A stretch of 64,000 bases of DNA from JAGPUQ01 sp947084925 (GTDB lineage: Bacteria; Pseudomonadota; Gammaproteobacteria; Pseudomonadales; Porticoccaceae): contig CAMTUJ010000023.1 in the NCBI GenBank assembly GCA_947084925.1, forward strand, positions 7,202 through 71,201, in the 5' to 3' direction. Within the stretch, counting starts at the first letter, position 1. Every line of letters begins with the position of its first letter. The position numbers and the translations under genes are program-made. The notes below the pieces were generated by a model that saw only the letters and a list, made by a program, of their open reading frames with translations, was not told the DNA's origin and did not search any database. Positions 1-11,959 of this stretch are shown one piece after another.

Positions 1-616
1 TGACGGCCAGATTGAGTGGCAGCAGCCGGGGTGCATTGAAGGATCGGGCGTCGAGACCGCCGCGCCGCAGACGTCGGCGAATACCGGGGGAATACCATTC
101 GCCCATCCCGTCCAGCAGCACGCGCACCCGCACTCCACGCTGCTGCGCGGCCACCAGCGTATCCACAAACCGGTGTCCGGTCGCATTGTTTTCGAAGATG
201 TAGGTCGAAAGATCGACACCGACCGTGGCGGCGGCGATGGCTTCGAGCATGGCGGGATAGGCCTGCTCGCCATTGTGGAGCGCGACAATGCGATTGCCCG
301 GCCGCAGCGGCATGCCACTGATGACCGCCCCGGCGCGCGCCAGATCGGACAGCTCCGACAGACAGGCATCGCCGGGGCTGCGCGGATGCGCGCTCGCCGC
401 CGGCGACGGACGACTGCCGCGGCGCGCCCGCGCGCGCACCCGGTTGATGCCGAACAACAGATACGCTACCGGCCCCGCGATCGGCAACCCGAGCGCGACG
501 ACCATCCAGCCGAGTGCCGAACGCGAATCGCGCTTGTTCAGCAATGCGTGCCAGGCCGCGCCCAGGCCCAGCAGCGTCTGCACGGCCAGCAGCACCCAGC
601 CCCAGTTCGGTGTCAT
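1..616 (-). CDS. Cardiolipin synthase-like phospholipase D protein (3' part outside window)
   Basis: The frame reads leftward from an ATG at 616 and is open to the window edge, so only about 205 N-terminal residues are visible. Residues 1-50 look like the PLDNc transmembrane module: a hydrophobic helix (WVLLAVQTLLGLGAAW), then NKRDSRSALGWM and a second hydrophobic stretch ending PVAYLLFG. A first phospholipase D fold follows (VRVRVLLDGMGEWYS). This layout is that of ClsA-type cardiolipin synthases, inner-membrane enzymes that condense phosphatidylglycerol. The HKD catalytic motifs would lie beyond the visible part, so activity cannot be confirmed. It is transcribed divergently from fadH. Another PLD-family phosphatidyltransferase is possible. 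Confidence 0.8.
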   Translation of the reverse strand, partial: MTPNWGWVLLAVQTLLGLGAAWHALLNKRDSRSALGWMVVALGLPIAGPVAYLLFGINRVRARARRGSRPSPAASAHPRSPGDACLSELSDLARAGAVISGMPLRPGNRIVALHNGEQAYPAMLEAIAAATVGVDLSTYIFENNATGHRFVDTLVAAQQRGVRVRVLLDGMGEWYSPGIRRRLRRGGLDARSFNAPRLLPLNLAV

Positions 617-713
617 CGCGGCGCCCGCGCGTCATTCATGGCGAGACCCATCCGTTCAGGGCGAAGTCCGCATTGTAGCCGCGCCCGGCTAGGCCGAAGG
701 CCGTGCGCTGAAG

Positions 714-719
714 TATGAT
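714..719 (+). promoter_or_regulatory. Candidate -10 element for fadH
   Basis: TATGAT lies 46 bp before the fadH ATG and is followed by a GC-rich discriminator. No good -35 hexamer is seen 16-18 bp upstream, so this is a weak call from one hexamer only. Confidence 0.3.
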
Positions 720-765
720 TCCGGCGTTTTGTCGCGCCGCGCCTGTTTTCCGCCGAGGACTTTCG

Positions 766-2796
766 ATGACCTTCTCCCACCTGCTCGCACCCCTCGATCT
801 GGGTTTTGTCACGCTTGAAAATCGCATCATGATGGGCTCGATGCATTCCGGACTCGAACTCCTCGACCGGCCCTTCGCGCGCCTCGCGGCCTTCTACGGC
901 GAGCGTGCGCGGGGCGGCGCGGGACTCATCGTCACCGGCGGTTACGCTCCCAACGAAACCGGCCGCATCGAGGAAGGTGGGCCGATTTTCCACCGCGCCG
1001 AGGAAATTCCCGGCCACCGCCTGATCACCGACCGGGTGCATCGCGAGGGCGGCAAAATCCTGCTGCAGATTCTGCACACCGGTCGCTATGCGAAAGACCC
1101 CAGCATCGTCGGGGTTTCCGATATCCGCTCGCGCATCAATCCGCGCGTCCCCCGGGTGCTGTCCAGCGACGAAATCGCGCAATACGTCGAAGACTACGCC
1201 AACACCGCGGTGCTGGCGCGCGAAGCCGGCTACGACGGCGTCGAAGTCATGGGTTCGGAAGGCTATCTGATCAACCAGTTCCTGGCGCGGCGCACCAACA
1301 ACCGCAGCGATGACTGGGGCGGCAGCTACGAAAACCGCATGCGCTTTGCCCTGGAAGTGGTGCGCCGCACCCGGGCGCGGGTAGGCGCGGACTTCATCCT
1401 GATGTTCCGCATCTCCTGCATCGATCTGGTGGAGGACGGCGCCACCGGCGCGGAAACCGCCGAACTCGCGCAGCGGCTGGAAGCGGCCGGCGTCACCCTG
1501 TTCAACACCGGGGTCGGCTGGCACGAGGCGCATATTCCGACCATCGCCTACATGGTCCCGCGCGGGGCCTGGCGCTTCGCGGTCCGCAACATCACCGACC
1601 ACGTCAAGGTGCCGGTGGTCGCGTCGAACCGGATCAATACCCCGGAAGTCGCCGAAGACATCATCGCCGGCGGCGACGCGCACATGGTGTCGCTCGCCCG
1701 CGCCATGCTGGCCGACCCCGAATTTGCGGCCAAGGTGTAGGCCGGCCGCCCCGACACCATCAACACCTGCATCGGCTGCAACCAGGCCTGCCTCGACTTC
1801 ATCTTCAAGGGCAAACCCACCCGCTGTCTGGTCAATCCACGCGCGGGACGCGAACTGGATGGCGAGGAAGCACCGCGCCGCACCGGGGGTTCGCGCAAGG
1901 TCGCGGTGGTGGGTGCCGGTCCCGGCGGCCTGTCGGCGGCCGTCTCCGCCGCGCAGCTGGGCCATCAGGTCACCCTGTACGAAGCCGGCACCGATATCGG
2001 TGGCCAGCTGAATCTCGCCAAGCGGGTTCCCGACAAGACCGAATTCCATGAACTGATCCGCTATTACCGCACCCGGCTCGCGGACCTGGGCGTCGCCGTG
2101 CGCCTCAACACCCGGGCAACGCCCGAGGCACTGACGGCGGCGGGCTTCGACGCGGTCGTGGTCGCCACCGGCATCAGCCCGCGCACGCCGGACATGGAAG
2201 GTATCGACCATCCCATGGTCATCCCCTACGCGGACCTGCTCGCCGGCCGCCGCCAGGCCGGGCCACGGGTGGCAATCCTGGGCGCGGGCGGCATCGGCTA
2301 CGACGCCGCCATGCTGCTTCTGCAAGGACACGGCGACAGCGCGCCGGACACCGACACCTTTCTTGCCAAGTGGGGCGTGGACACCAGTCTGCGCGCACCC
2401 GGCGGCCTGTCGCCGGGCGGACCCAAATTCCCGGCGCCGGCGCACCAGATCACCCTGTTCCAGCGCAAACCCGGCGCCATGGGCCGCGGTCTCGGCCTGA
2501 CCAGCGGCTGGGTGCTGCGGGCGGAACTGGAAGGCAGCGGCGTGCGCTGCATCCCGGGTGTCAGCTATCGCAAAATCGACGACACCGGACTGCATTACCG
2601 CCTCGGCGACGAGGACCAGGTGCTGGCGGTGGACAGCGTCATCATCTGCGCCGGCCAGGAATCGCTGGACGAGTTGAGCGCCGCGCTGACGGCACTTGGT
2701 GTTCCGGCTCATGCCATCGGCGGCGCCCGCCAGGCGGCGGAATTGGATGCCTTTGCGGCCATTGCGGCCGGCAGCGAAGTCGCTGCAACTCTCTGA
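766..2796 (+). pseudogene. fadH: 2,4-dienoyl-CoA reductase, interrupted by one in-frame TAG
   Basis: This would encode a 676-residue NADPH-dependent 2,4-dienoyl-CoA reductase, close in length to E. coli FadH, used for beta-oxidation of unsaturated fatty acids. Codons 1-324 form the FMN TIM barrel of the Old Yellow Enzyme type. Codon 325 is TAG (1738-1740). The same frame then continues with no indel: the 4Fe-4S ligands follow at C335, C338, C342 and C354 (C-x2-C-x3-C-x11-C spacing), then the dinucleotide-binding start VVGAGPGG and an intact C-terminal domain to TGA at 2794-2796. The ATG at 766 is preceded by GAGGAC. A single CAG, AAG or GAG to TAG change would explain the break. As read, only a barrel without the Fe-S and NADPH domains would be made. 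Sequencing error or a recent null allele are both possible. Confidence 0.88.
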
Positions 2797-2815
2797 GGAA
2801 GCCGCCCGACGAAGT

Positions 2816-2847
2816 AAAAAAAAACGGGGCCGAAGCCCCGTTTTTTT
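2816..2847. terminator. Bidirectional intrinsic terminator between fadH and pnp
   Basis: A perfect 6-bp GC stem (CGGGGC-CGAA-GCCCCG, 2825-2840) is flanked by an A-tract on the left and a T-tract on the right. It can therefore end transcription from both the rightward fadH and the leftward pnp. Confidence 0.9.
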
Positions 2848-2859
2848 GCGCTGGCATGC

Positions 2860-5025
<2,166 letters not shown>

Positions 5026-5086
5026 ACGTTCACCTGCTTCTGGTTGCGGCGACAGCCCCTGCGGAGCTGCCGCGAATGAAATCGCC

Positions 5087-5356
5087 TCAACGGCGCAAGC
5101 CGAGCTTGGCAATCAACTGCCGGTAGCGCTCAGGGTTCTTGCCTTTCAGGTAATCCAGCAGTTTGCGCCGCTGGTTCACCATGCGGATGAGCCCGCGCCG
5201 GGAATGGTGGTCCTTGCCGTGTTCCTTGAAGTGACCCTGCAACTTGTCGATGTTGGCGCTCAGCAGTGCAACCTGGACTTCCGGTGAGCCGGTGTCGTTT
5301 GCAGCGCTCGCGTTGTCGCGAATGATCACGGATTTTTCTTCTGCGTTCAGTGCCAT
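5087..5356 (-). CDS. rpsO: 30S ribosomal protein S15
   Basis: An 89-residue protein (MALNAEEKSVIIRDN start, KNPERYRQLIAKLGLRR end) of exactly the usual S15 length. S15 binds the central domain of 16S rRNA early in 30S assembly. The reading frame is open further upstream, but the ATG at 5356 gives the standard N-terminus. The 124-bp gap to truB leaves room for the leader on which S15 autoregulates in enterobacteria; I could not verify a pseudoknot here. Confidence 0.97.
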   Translation of the reverse strand: MALNAEEKSVIIRDNASAANDTGSPEVQVALLSANIDKLQGHFKEHGKDHHSRRGLIRMVNQRRKLLDYLKGKNPERYRQLIAKLGLRR

Positions 5357-5480
5357 GTCATGGTCTCCAATATGCCGATAAGATTCGGATCGGTCCGCGC
5401 ATATTTGCAGACCGCCCAGTGGTTGCCGGATACGGCACCATGCCGCCCCGGTATTCATCCAGCCGTTTTTCAACGGCCTG

Positions 5481-6425
5481 CTAGCGCTGGGCTCCGGCAA
5501 CCAGCCGGTGGGGCTTGATGCGGCCGTCGTCCAACACTTCTCCAACGCCGAGAAATTCACCCGGCGCCCGGAAAACCCTTACCAGATCGCCTTCGCTGGC
5601 TTCCTGCCGCGCCTGCGCCAACGCCACCGCCTGGCCACGCAAAAAATACCAGGACAGATTCTCCGGCAGCTCCAGCGCCAGGCGGTCGGCCACTGCCGCA
5701 TCCACCGGCCGCAGCAAGGTATCCAGTGCCGCGAACGCTCCGCTCGTGCGCAGTGCGTCGATATCGTCCAGCGTCACGGCGTCGGCTTCGCCAAACGGAC
5801 CCGACGCCAATCGTCGCAAGCGCGTCACATGAGCGCCACAACCCAACTGACGGCCGAGATCTTCGGCGAGCGTCCGGATGTAGGTGCCTTTGCTGCACCG
5901 GATCACCACATCCAGTTCGGCGCATTCGCCGCCGCGAAAAGCGTCAATCTCGTAACTGTGGACAGTCACCTGCCGCGGTGCGCGCTCCACTTCGAGCCCC
6001 TGACGCGCCAGCTTGTAGAGCGGTTGGCCACCTTGCTTGAGCGCCGAATACATCGAGGGAATCTGTTCGATGCTGCCACGAAACGATACCAGCCCCGCTT
6101 CGATCCGCGCGACCGACACCTCGGCGGCACTCTTTTCCGCCAGCACTTCGCCGTCCTGATCGCCGGTGGTCGTGGTCACGCCCAGACGGAAAGTGCTGGC
6201 GTAGGTTTTGTCGGCCTCGAGCAGAAACTGGGTGAATTTGGTGGCTTCACCAAAACAGATCGGCAGCACTCCCGTCGCCAGGGGATCCAGACTACCGGTA
6301 TGCCCCGCCTTGGCGGCATCAAACAGCCATTTTACACGCTGCAGGGCCTGGTTCGAGGTCGGGCCCGCCGGCTTATCGAGCACCAGGATACCGTCCACGG
6401 ACCTGCCCTTGCGGGTGCGCGCCAC
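5481..6425 (-). CDS. truB: tRNA pseudouridine-55 synthase
   Basis: A 314-residue TruB that makes pseudouridine 55 in the T-loop of tRNAs. The catalytic aspartate sits in GHTGSLDPLATGVLPICFG near residue 47. The RNA-binding segment (IRCSKGTYIRTLAEDLGRQL) and a C-terminal PUA-like region follow. It starts one base after the rbfA stop codon, so rbfA and truB are almost certainly co-transcribed and coupled. Confidence 0.97.
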   Translation of the reverse strand: MARTRKGRSVDGILVLDKPAGPTSNQALQRVKWLFDAAKAGHTGSLDPLATGVLPICFGEATKFTQFLLEADKTYASTFRLGVTTTTGDQDGEVLAEKSAAEVSVARIEAGLVSFRGSIEQIPSMYSALKQGGQPLYKLARQGLEVERAPRQVTVHSYEIDAFRGGECAELDVVIRCSKGTYIRTLAEDLGRQLGCGAHVTRLRRLASGPFGEADAVTLDDIDALRTSGAFAALDTLLRPVDAAVADRLALELPENLSWYFLRGQAVALAQARQEASEGDLVRVFRAPGEFLGVGEVLDDGRIKPHRLVAGAQR

Positions 6426-6426
6426 C

Positions 6427-6813
6427 TCAGGTTTGCTCCGCGCGGCGGGCGCGCTCGTCGCTTGCCAGCGCGTGCTCGATCAAGGCGGCGAGGCGTTGTC
6501 CGCGGTCACCGGTCGTGTCATGAATGAACTGCAAGCGCGGCATGATGCGCAGGCGAATCACACCGCCGAGCCTGCCCCGCAGAAAGCCGGCGGCGCCGTT
6601 GAGCGCCGCCATCGCCTCCGCGCACTGTTCGGGACTGCGCTGGCCGATAAAGCTCACAAACACTTTGGCGCTGGTGAGATCGCGGCTGACATCGACGCTG
6701 GTGATGTTGACCAACTCGACGCGCGGATCATCGAGCTCGGTGCGCAGCAACTCCGCCAGCTCACGCTGGAGTGCATCGGCGACCCGCTCGCTGCGCTTGA
6801 ACTCCCTGGGCAT
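6427..6813 (-). CDS. rbfA: 30S ribosome-binding factor A
   Basis: A 128-residue KH-type RNA-binding protein needed for late 30S maturation and cold adaptation. The MPREFKRSERVADALQRELA start and the DPRVELVNITSVDVSRDL segment are typical. It lies between infB and truB, the order conserved in gammaproteobacteria. Confidence 0.96.
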   Translation of the reverse strand: MPREFKRSERVADALQRELAELLRTELDDPRVELVNITSVDVSRDLTSAKVFVSFIGQRSPEQCAEAMAALNGAAGFLRGRLGGVIRLRIMPRLQFIHDTTGDRGQRLAALIEHALASDERARRAEQT

Positions 6814-6824
6814 ATGCTGTCTCG

Positions 6825-9374
6825 CTAGAGCTGCCGCGCCACGCGCTGGACGTCATAGACCTCGATCTGATCGCCGGGGCGAACATCGTTGTAGCCTTTG
6901 ACCCCGACACCGCATTCGGTGCCGGCACGCACCTCCGCGACATCGTCCTTGAAGCGTCGCAAGGATTCCAGTTCACCGGAAAAAATCACCACACTGTCGC
7001 GCAGCACCCGAATCGGCTTGTTGCGGTACAGCGCACCTTCCACCACGCGGCAACCGGCGACCTGGCCAAATTTCGGCGACCGGAATACTTCGCGCACTTC
7101 GGCGATGCCGATGATTTCCTCGCGCACTTCGGGTGCCAACATGCCCGACAGCGCTTTCTTGACCTCGTCAAGCAGGTGGTAAATAACGCTGTAGTAGCGG
7201 ATATCGACACCTTCGGCAGCGGCAACCTTGCGCGCCGCGGCATCGGCACGGACATTGAAACCCAGCACCACCGCACCCGTGGTAACCGCCAGATTGATGT
7301 CGGATTCCGTCAATCCACCGATCCCCGAGCTCACGACATTCACGCCCACCTCATCGGTGCCGAATTCGTGCAGCGCGGACAACAGGGCTTCCAGGGATCC
7401 GCGCACGTCCGCCTTGACGACCACCGGCAACACTTTGCGTGCCGTGCCTTCAAAGCCGGCAAATACGTTCTCGAGGTTGACGGCTTGCTGGCGTGCCACG
7501 CGCTCCTCGCGCGAACGGGTCTGACGCAGCTGGACGATCTCGCGCGCCTGGCGTTCATCGGACGTCACATAGAACTCGTCGCCGGCTTGCGGCGGGAGAT
7601 CGAGCCCCAGTACTTCCACCGGAATCGATGGGCCGGCCTCGCGCGCCGGCGCGCCGTCGTCGCCGATCATTGCCCGCACCTTGCCGATACTTTCGCCGGC
7701 CAGCAGAAAATCGCCGGACCGCAGCGTGCCCGCCTGAACCAGCAAGGTCGCTACCACTCCCCGCGCGCGATCGACCCGCGCTTCGATGACGACTCCGCGC
7801 GCAGGCACCGCCACCGGGGCGCGCAGTTCGAGCAGCTCCGCCTGCAGGGACACGGCTTCCAGCAGCGCTTCGATGCCCTCGCCGGTATGGGCGGAAACCC
7901 GCACGAATTGCGTATCGCCACCCCACTCCTCGGGCACCACTTCCAGCGCCGACAGCTCGCTGGTGATCTGATCGAGATTCGCGCCCGGCTTGTCAATCTT
8001 GTTGATGGCGACGACCAAAGGCACGCCAGCGGCACGCGCATGGGCGACGGCTTCCTTGGTCTGCGGCATTACGCCGTCATCCGCCGCCACGACAAGAATC
8101 ACCACATCGGTGGCACGGGCGCCGCGGGCGCGCATCGCGGTAAAGGCAGCGTGACCCGGGGTATCGAGGAAGGTGATAAACCCGCGCGGCGTTTGCACAT
8201 GATAAGCGCCGATATGCTGCGTGATGCCACCGGCTTCGCCGGACGCGACGCGGGATTTACGGATGTAATCGAGCAGTGAGGTTTTGCCATGATCGACATG
8301 GCCCATCACGGTGACTACCGGCGCGCGGGGCAGAGACTCGGCCTCAACCGCCGCGATCCCTTCCCGGAACGTCTCCTCCACGACCGCTTCGCGCGACGAA
8401 ACAGCCACCGGCTTGTGCCCCATTTCCTCGATGACAAGGAACGCGGTATCGCGGTCAATCGTTTGATTGATGGTGGCCATGGTGCCCATCTTCATCAATT
8501 CGCGAATGACCACAGCCGCCTTTACCGCCATTTTCTGGGCGAGATCCGCAACGGTGATTGCCTCGGGAACCTCGACTTCGTGCACAATTTTTCCGGTGGG
8601 TTTCTTGAACACATGAATATTGCGGGCCTGCACTGCCGGACGCCCCGAGAGCAGTCGCGGCTTGCGGTCGCCTTCGTCGTCGTCGACCAGAATCTCGGCG
8701 ACGCCCTCGGTTTTTTGCTTGCGCTGACCTTTGAGCGGCTTTTTCTTCTTGGGCTTGTCGTCGTCGACATCCGGCGGGGCGTCATCGCGCTTTTCACGCT
8801 TCTTCCCGGCCTTGCCGCCATCACCAATCGGCTCCGCGGCCGCTATCGCGGCAACCACCGCGGGCGCGCCGTCGGTCTTGACGATTACTTTTTCCGGCAC
8901 CAGGTCCGGGCCTGACTCCGGTTCCGGCGGTCTTCGTGCCTCGTCCGCGATGCGCGCACGCTCTTCCTCCGCCTTGCGGCGCGCTTCAATCGCGGCGATC
9001 CGTTTTGCTTCCGGATCCTCCATCACGATCGGAGCAGCAACCGGCGCCTCTGCCTCTGTGGTTGGTTCCGACTCGCCGCTTTCGTCCTGCTTGACGTAGG
9101 TGCGTTTCTTCCGCACTTCCACATTGACGACGCGCTTGCCCGATCCCGTGCGCAACGTGCTCACGGTCTTGCGGCGCAGGGTAATCTTGCGCGGCTCCTC
9201 CGTTTCTTCACCGTGCAGGCTTTTCAGATAAACCAGTAATTTCTGTTTATCTTCATCGTTGACCACCTGCTCGGCAGAGTCGTGCGACAGCCCGGCGGCG
9301 TGCATTTGCCGAAGCAGGCGCTCAACCGGAGCGTCGACCACTTCGGCAAGTTCACTGACAGTCAGTTGAGCCAT
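6825..9374 (-). CDS. infB: Translation initiation factor IF-2
   Basis: An 849-residue GTPase that places initiator tRNA on the 30S subunit. The N-terminus has the IF2 N-terminal domain (MAQLTVSELAEVVDAPVERLL), then a long charged lysine- and glutamate-rich linker (about residues 90-240). The G domain begins near residue 355 with VTVMGHVDHGKTSLLDYI (G1), followed by DTPGHAAF (G3) and NKIDKP (G4). The C-terminal IF2 domains close the protein. It lies 66 bp after nusA in the metY-rimP-nusA-infB operon. Confidence 0.98.
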   Translation of the reverse strand: MAQLTVSELAEVVDAPVERLLRQMHAAGLSHDSAEQVVNDEDKQKLLVYLKSLHGEETEEPRKITLRRKTVSTLRTGSGKRVVNVEVRKKRTYVKQDESGESEPTTEAEAPVAAPIVMEDPEAKRIAAIEARRKAEEERARIADEARRPPEPESGPDLVPEKVIVKTDGAPAVVAAIAAAEPIGDGGKAGKKREKRDDAPPDVDDDKPKKKKPLKGQRKQKTEGVAEILVDDDEGDRKPRLLSGRPAVQARNIHVFKKPTGKIVHEVEVPEAITVADLAQKMAVKAAVVIRELMKMGTMATINQTIDRDTAFLVIEEMGHKPVAVSSREAVVEETFREGIAAVEAESLPRAPVVTVMGHVDHGKTSLLDYIRKSRVASGEAGGITQHIGAYHVQTPRGFITFLDTPGHAAFTAMRARGARATDVVILVVAADDGVMPQTKEAVAHARAAGVPLVVAINKIDKPGANLDQITSELSALEVVPEEWGGDTQFVRVSAHTGEGIEALLEAVSLQAELLELRAPVAVPARGVVIEARVDRARGVVATLLVQAGTLRSGDFLLAGESIGKVRAMIGDDGAPAREAGPSIPVEVLGLDLPPQAGDEFYVTSDERQAREIVQLRQTRSREERVARQQAVNLENVFAGFEGTARKVLPVVVKADVRGSLEALLSALHEFGTDEVGVNVVSSGIGGLTESDINLAVTTGAVVLGFNVRADAAARKVAAAEGVDIRYYSVIYHLLDEVKKALSGMLAPEVREEIIGIAEVREVFRSPKFGQVAGCRVVEGALYRNKPIRVLRDSVVIFSGELESLRRFKDDVAEVRAGTECGVGVKGYNDVRPGDQIEVYDVQRVARQL

Positions 9375-9440
9375 GCTTTTCAGTTCCTCGCTCTATGCAC
9401 GATCAGCATCAAACTTGATCCGCTCGAAACTTCACTTGCT

Positions 9441-10934
9441 TCAGACTTCATTCGTCGCAAACCAGGGCGCTCGCGCCGTCATTATCAGCTCCGCGGCCCG
9501 TTCCGGCGCCATCGCCTCGATATCCAGCAAATCATCGACCGACTGTTCGGCGAGATCCTCGACGGAAACAATTCCGTGCGCCGCGAGCTTGTGGGCAAGC
9601 GTCGAGTCCATGCCCGCCATTGCCAGCAGGTCGTCGCCAGGGGTGGCCTCCGCCAGTTCCTCCTCGGATGCCAACGCCCTGGTCAACAAGGCGTCCTTCG
9701 CGCGAGCGCGCAATTCTTCCGCCATATCGCGATCAAACCCTTCGATACCGGCCATTTCGTCGATAGGCACATAGGCGACCTCTTCAAGCGTCGTGAAACC
9801 TTCCTCGACAAGCACGCTGGCTACGTCTTCATCGATATCCAGTTTGTCCATGAACTGCTGGATGGTGCTGCCGGCCTCCTCCTGCTGCTTGGCGTGGATC
9901 TCATCCACGCTCATCACATTGATGTTCCAGCCGGTCAGCTCGGATGCCAAACGCACATTCTGGCCGCCGCGCCCGATCGCCTGAGCCAGGGTGTCCGCAG
10001 CGACAGCCACGTCCATGGAATGACTGTCTTCGTCCACGATAATGGATTCGACTTCGGCGGGCGCCATGGCGTTGATGACCAGTTGCGCGGGGTTGTCGTC
10101 CCACAACACGATATCAATGCGCTCGCCGTCCAGTTCGTTGGACACAGCCTGAACTCGTGCGCCACGCATGCCGACACAGGCTCCGATGGGATCCATGCGC
10201 CCGTCGTTGGTTTTCACGGCGATCTTCGCCCGCGCGCCGGGATCGCGCGCGGCAGCGCGGATTTCGATCACCTGCTCGGCAATTTCGGGCACTTCGATGC
10301 GAAACAACTGGGTCAACATGGCGTTGCAGCGTCGGCTCATCAACAACACGGGACCGCGGCCTTCGGTGTTGATACCCATCAGCACCGCGCGCACCCGGTC
10401 GTTGACGCGGAATACTTCCCGACCCACCAGTTCTTCCCTCGGCAACAGTCCTTCCGCATTGTTGCCGAGATCAACGATGATGTGTTCGCGCGTGACTTTC
10501 TTGACCATGCCGCCGAGCAGTTCACCGATCCGATGTTCGTATTGCCGCGCGACCAGCGCGCGCTCGGCATCGCGCACTTTCTGCACAATCACCTGTTTGG
10601 CGGTCTGGGCGGCTATCCGCCCGAATTCGACGTTGTCGATCCGTTCTTCAAAAATGTCGCCCGGCTTGAGATTGGGGTCGCGTTCATGTGCCTCTTCGAG
10701 CGTGAACTGGGTGCCCAACTCGGCCAGCGTGGCATCATCGACCACGGTCCACCAGCGGTAGGTCTCGTAGTCTCCGGTGCGCCGGTCTATCGTGACGCGG
10801 ATATTGGAGTCTTCGTCGAAACGCTTTGTGGTCGCCATTGCGAGCGCCTGCTCCATGGCGTCAAAGATCACACCCTCGGCAACGCCCTTTTCATTGGACA
10901 CGGCCTGGGCAACCTGCAGGATTTCCTTGCTCAT
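9441..10934 (-). CDS. nusA: Transcription termination/antitermination factor NusA
   Basis: A 497-residue RNA polymerase-binding factor that controls pausing, termination and antitermination. Domains in order are the N-terminal RNAP-binding domain (MSKEILQVAQAVSNEKGV), an S1 domain, two KH domains (KTNDGRMDPIGACVGMRGAR is the first) and two acidic C-terminal repeats with helix-hairpin-helix character (LVEEGFTTLEEVAYVP and LAAHGIVSVEDLAEQ). The presence of both acidic repeats matches gammaproteobacterial NusA. It sits 10 bp after rimP. Confidence 0.98.
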   Translation of the reverse strand: MSKEILQVAQAVSNEKGVAEGVIFDAMEQALAMATTKRFDEDSNIRVTIDRRTGDYETYRWWTVVDDATLAELGTQFTLEEAHERDPNLKPGDIFEERIDNVEFGRIAAQTAKQVIVQKVRDAERALVARQYEHRIGELLGGMVKKVTREHIIVDLGNNAEGLLPREELVGREVFRVNDRVRAVLMGINTEGRGPVLLMSRRCNAMLTQLFRIEVPEIAEQVIEIRAAARDPGARAKIAVKTNDGRMDPIGACVGMRGARVQAVSNELDGERIDIVLWDDNPAQLVINAMAPAEVESIIVDEDSHSMDVAVAADTLAQAIGRGGQNVRLASELTGWNINVMSVDEIHAKQQEEAGSTIQQFMDKLDIDEDVASVLVEEGFTTLEEVAYVPIDEMAGIEGFDRDMAEELRARAKDALLTRALASEEELAEATPGDDLLAMAGMDSTLAHKLAAHGIVSVEDLAEQSVDDLLDIEAMAPERAAELIMTARAPWFATNEV

Positions 10935-10944
10935 TCCAACGCTC

Positions 10945-11406
10945 TCACTTGTTACCGAATTGCGGCACTACGCTTGCCCGCTCAACGCCGGCATGCGGAA
11001 ACAAATATTCATGGTCGTCGACCACGATGACAATTTCGTCTTTCTCCACTGCGACCAAACGCCCCTGGAATTTGCGTCGGCCCTCAAAAGCCGTGCGCAA
11101 GCGCAAATTGATGTCGGATCCAACAAACTGTCGAAACTGATCCAGTTCATAAAGCGGCCGATCCAGCCCCGGCGATGACACTTCCAGGGTGTATTCACCG
11201 GCAATGGGGTTTTCGACATCCAGCAAGCTGCCCAGCTGTCGACTGATGCGCTCGCAATCCTGTATGCCGATGCCGTCCGGTTTGTCGATGTATACCCTGA
11301 GCAAGCCGTGCCGCCCCGCCGCCGAAAACTCCAGGCCCCAAAGCTCGCAACCGAAGGCAGTCACCACCGGCTCGATCAATGCTTTCAGTCTGTCGTCACG
11401 CCGCAC
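10945..11406 (-). CDS. rimP: Ribosome maturation factor RimP
   Basis: A 153-residue protein that acts on the 30S subunit during assembly. The conserved segments are GCELWGLEFSAAGRHGLLRVYID near residues 19-41, CERISRQLGSLLDVENPI, and EVSSPGLDRPLYELDQF. It is the first protein gene after tRNA-fMet, as in E. coli metY-rimP-nusA-infB. Confidence 0.95.
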   Translation of the reverse strand: MRRDDRLKALIEPVVTAFGCELWGLEFSAAGRHGLLRVYIDKPDGIGIQDCERISRQLGSLLDVENPIAGEYTLEVSSPGLDRPLYELDQFRQFVGSDINLRLRTAFEGRRKFQGRLVAVEKDEIVIVVDDHEYLFPHAGVERASVVPQFGNK

Positions 11407-11534
11407 GATATCGAACCTGCCCTTGTCACCCCGGATTCGGTCGCCCCGGATTCGCCCCCGAGCCTGGCGCGCCCTGCTGCGTCAGCACATCAAAAACACA
11501 AACTGCCGCAAAAAAAACAAAACCCCCAGAAAAC

Positions 11535-11557
11535 AAAAAGCCCCTGATATCAGGGGC
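11535..11557 (-). terminator. Intrinsic terminator/attenuator between tRNA-fMet and rimP
   Basis: An 18-bp perfect palindrome (GCCCCTGATATCAGGGGC, 11540-11557) is followed on the minus strand by T5 and a T-rich tract. It ends most tRNA-fMet transcripts. Because rimP-nusA-infB have no other evident promoter here, partial read-through as in the E. coli metY operon is likely (inference). Confidence 0.85.
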
Positions 11558-11568
11558 CCTTGTCACCG

Positions 11569-11593
11569 GCCGGCACACGTTAAATGTGCCGGC
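11569..11593 (-). repeat. 9-bp inverted repeat just 3' of tRNA-fMet
   Basis: GCCGGCACA and TGTGCCGGC (11569-11577 and 11585-11593) flank a 7-base loop, 7 bases beyond the encoded CCA. There is no T-run, so it is more likely a processing or stabilising hairpin in the tRNA precursor than a terminator. Confidence 0.7.
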
Positions 11594-11599
11594 GAAATT

Positions 11600-11676
<77 letters not shown>

Positions 11677-11762
11677 TCGACAAACGGCTCGCGCCGTTTC
11701 AGGAACCTGGTAATTCCTGACCCTCACACCGCCCTGAAATTGCATCAGCGCGAGGGGCGCAA

Positions 11763-11791
11763 AGTATAGGACCGGCTGGCGATCGGGTCAA
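11763..11791 (-). promoter_or_regulatory. Sigma70 promoter for tRNA-fMet/rimP-nusA-infB
   Basis: On the minus strand TTGACC (11791-11786) and TATACT (11768-11763) are separated by exactly 17 bp. The discriminator after the -10 is GC-rich (TTGCGCCCCTCG), as in stringently controlled stable-RNA promoters. Transcription would start about 80 bp before the tRNA. Confidence 0.85.
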
Positions 11792-11959
11792 GCGCAAACA
11801 CACTCCGAACACCGGATTTCGAACCTCGGTTCGACGCTCCGAGGCGGTGGGCCAAACGCCCAAGCCGTCGCACCGTAACCACGGCCACGCCTGATCGCGG
11901 GACAGGGCGCGCCCGGATCGATCCGGACCACCGTCGGCGCTGACTTACAACTGTATACG

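Noticed and set aside
1738..1740. TAG read as pyrrolysine
   Set aside because: FadH does not use pyrrolysine, and no pyl genes or further in-gene TAG codons are seen. A point mutation is simpler.
613..2712. A 699-codon open frame on the minus strand
   Set aside because: It is the antisense shadow of fadH. The plus-strand frame carries known flavin, Fe-S and nucleotide motifs.
5462..5477. Hairpin GCCGTT-GAAA-AACGGC between truB and rpsO as terminator
   Set aside because: The stem is short and has no T-run after it on the transcribed strand.
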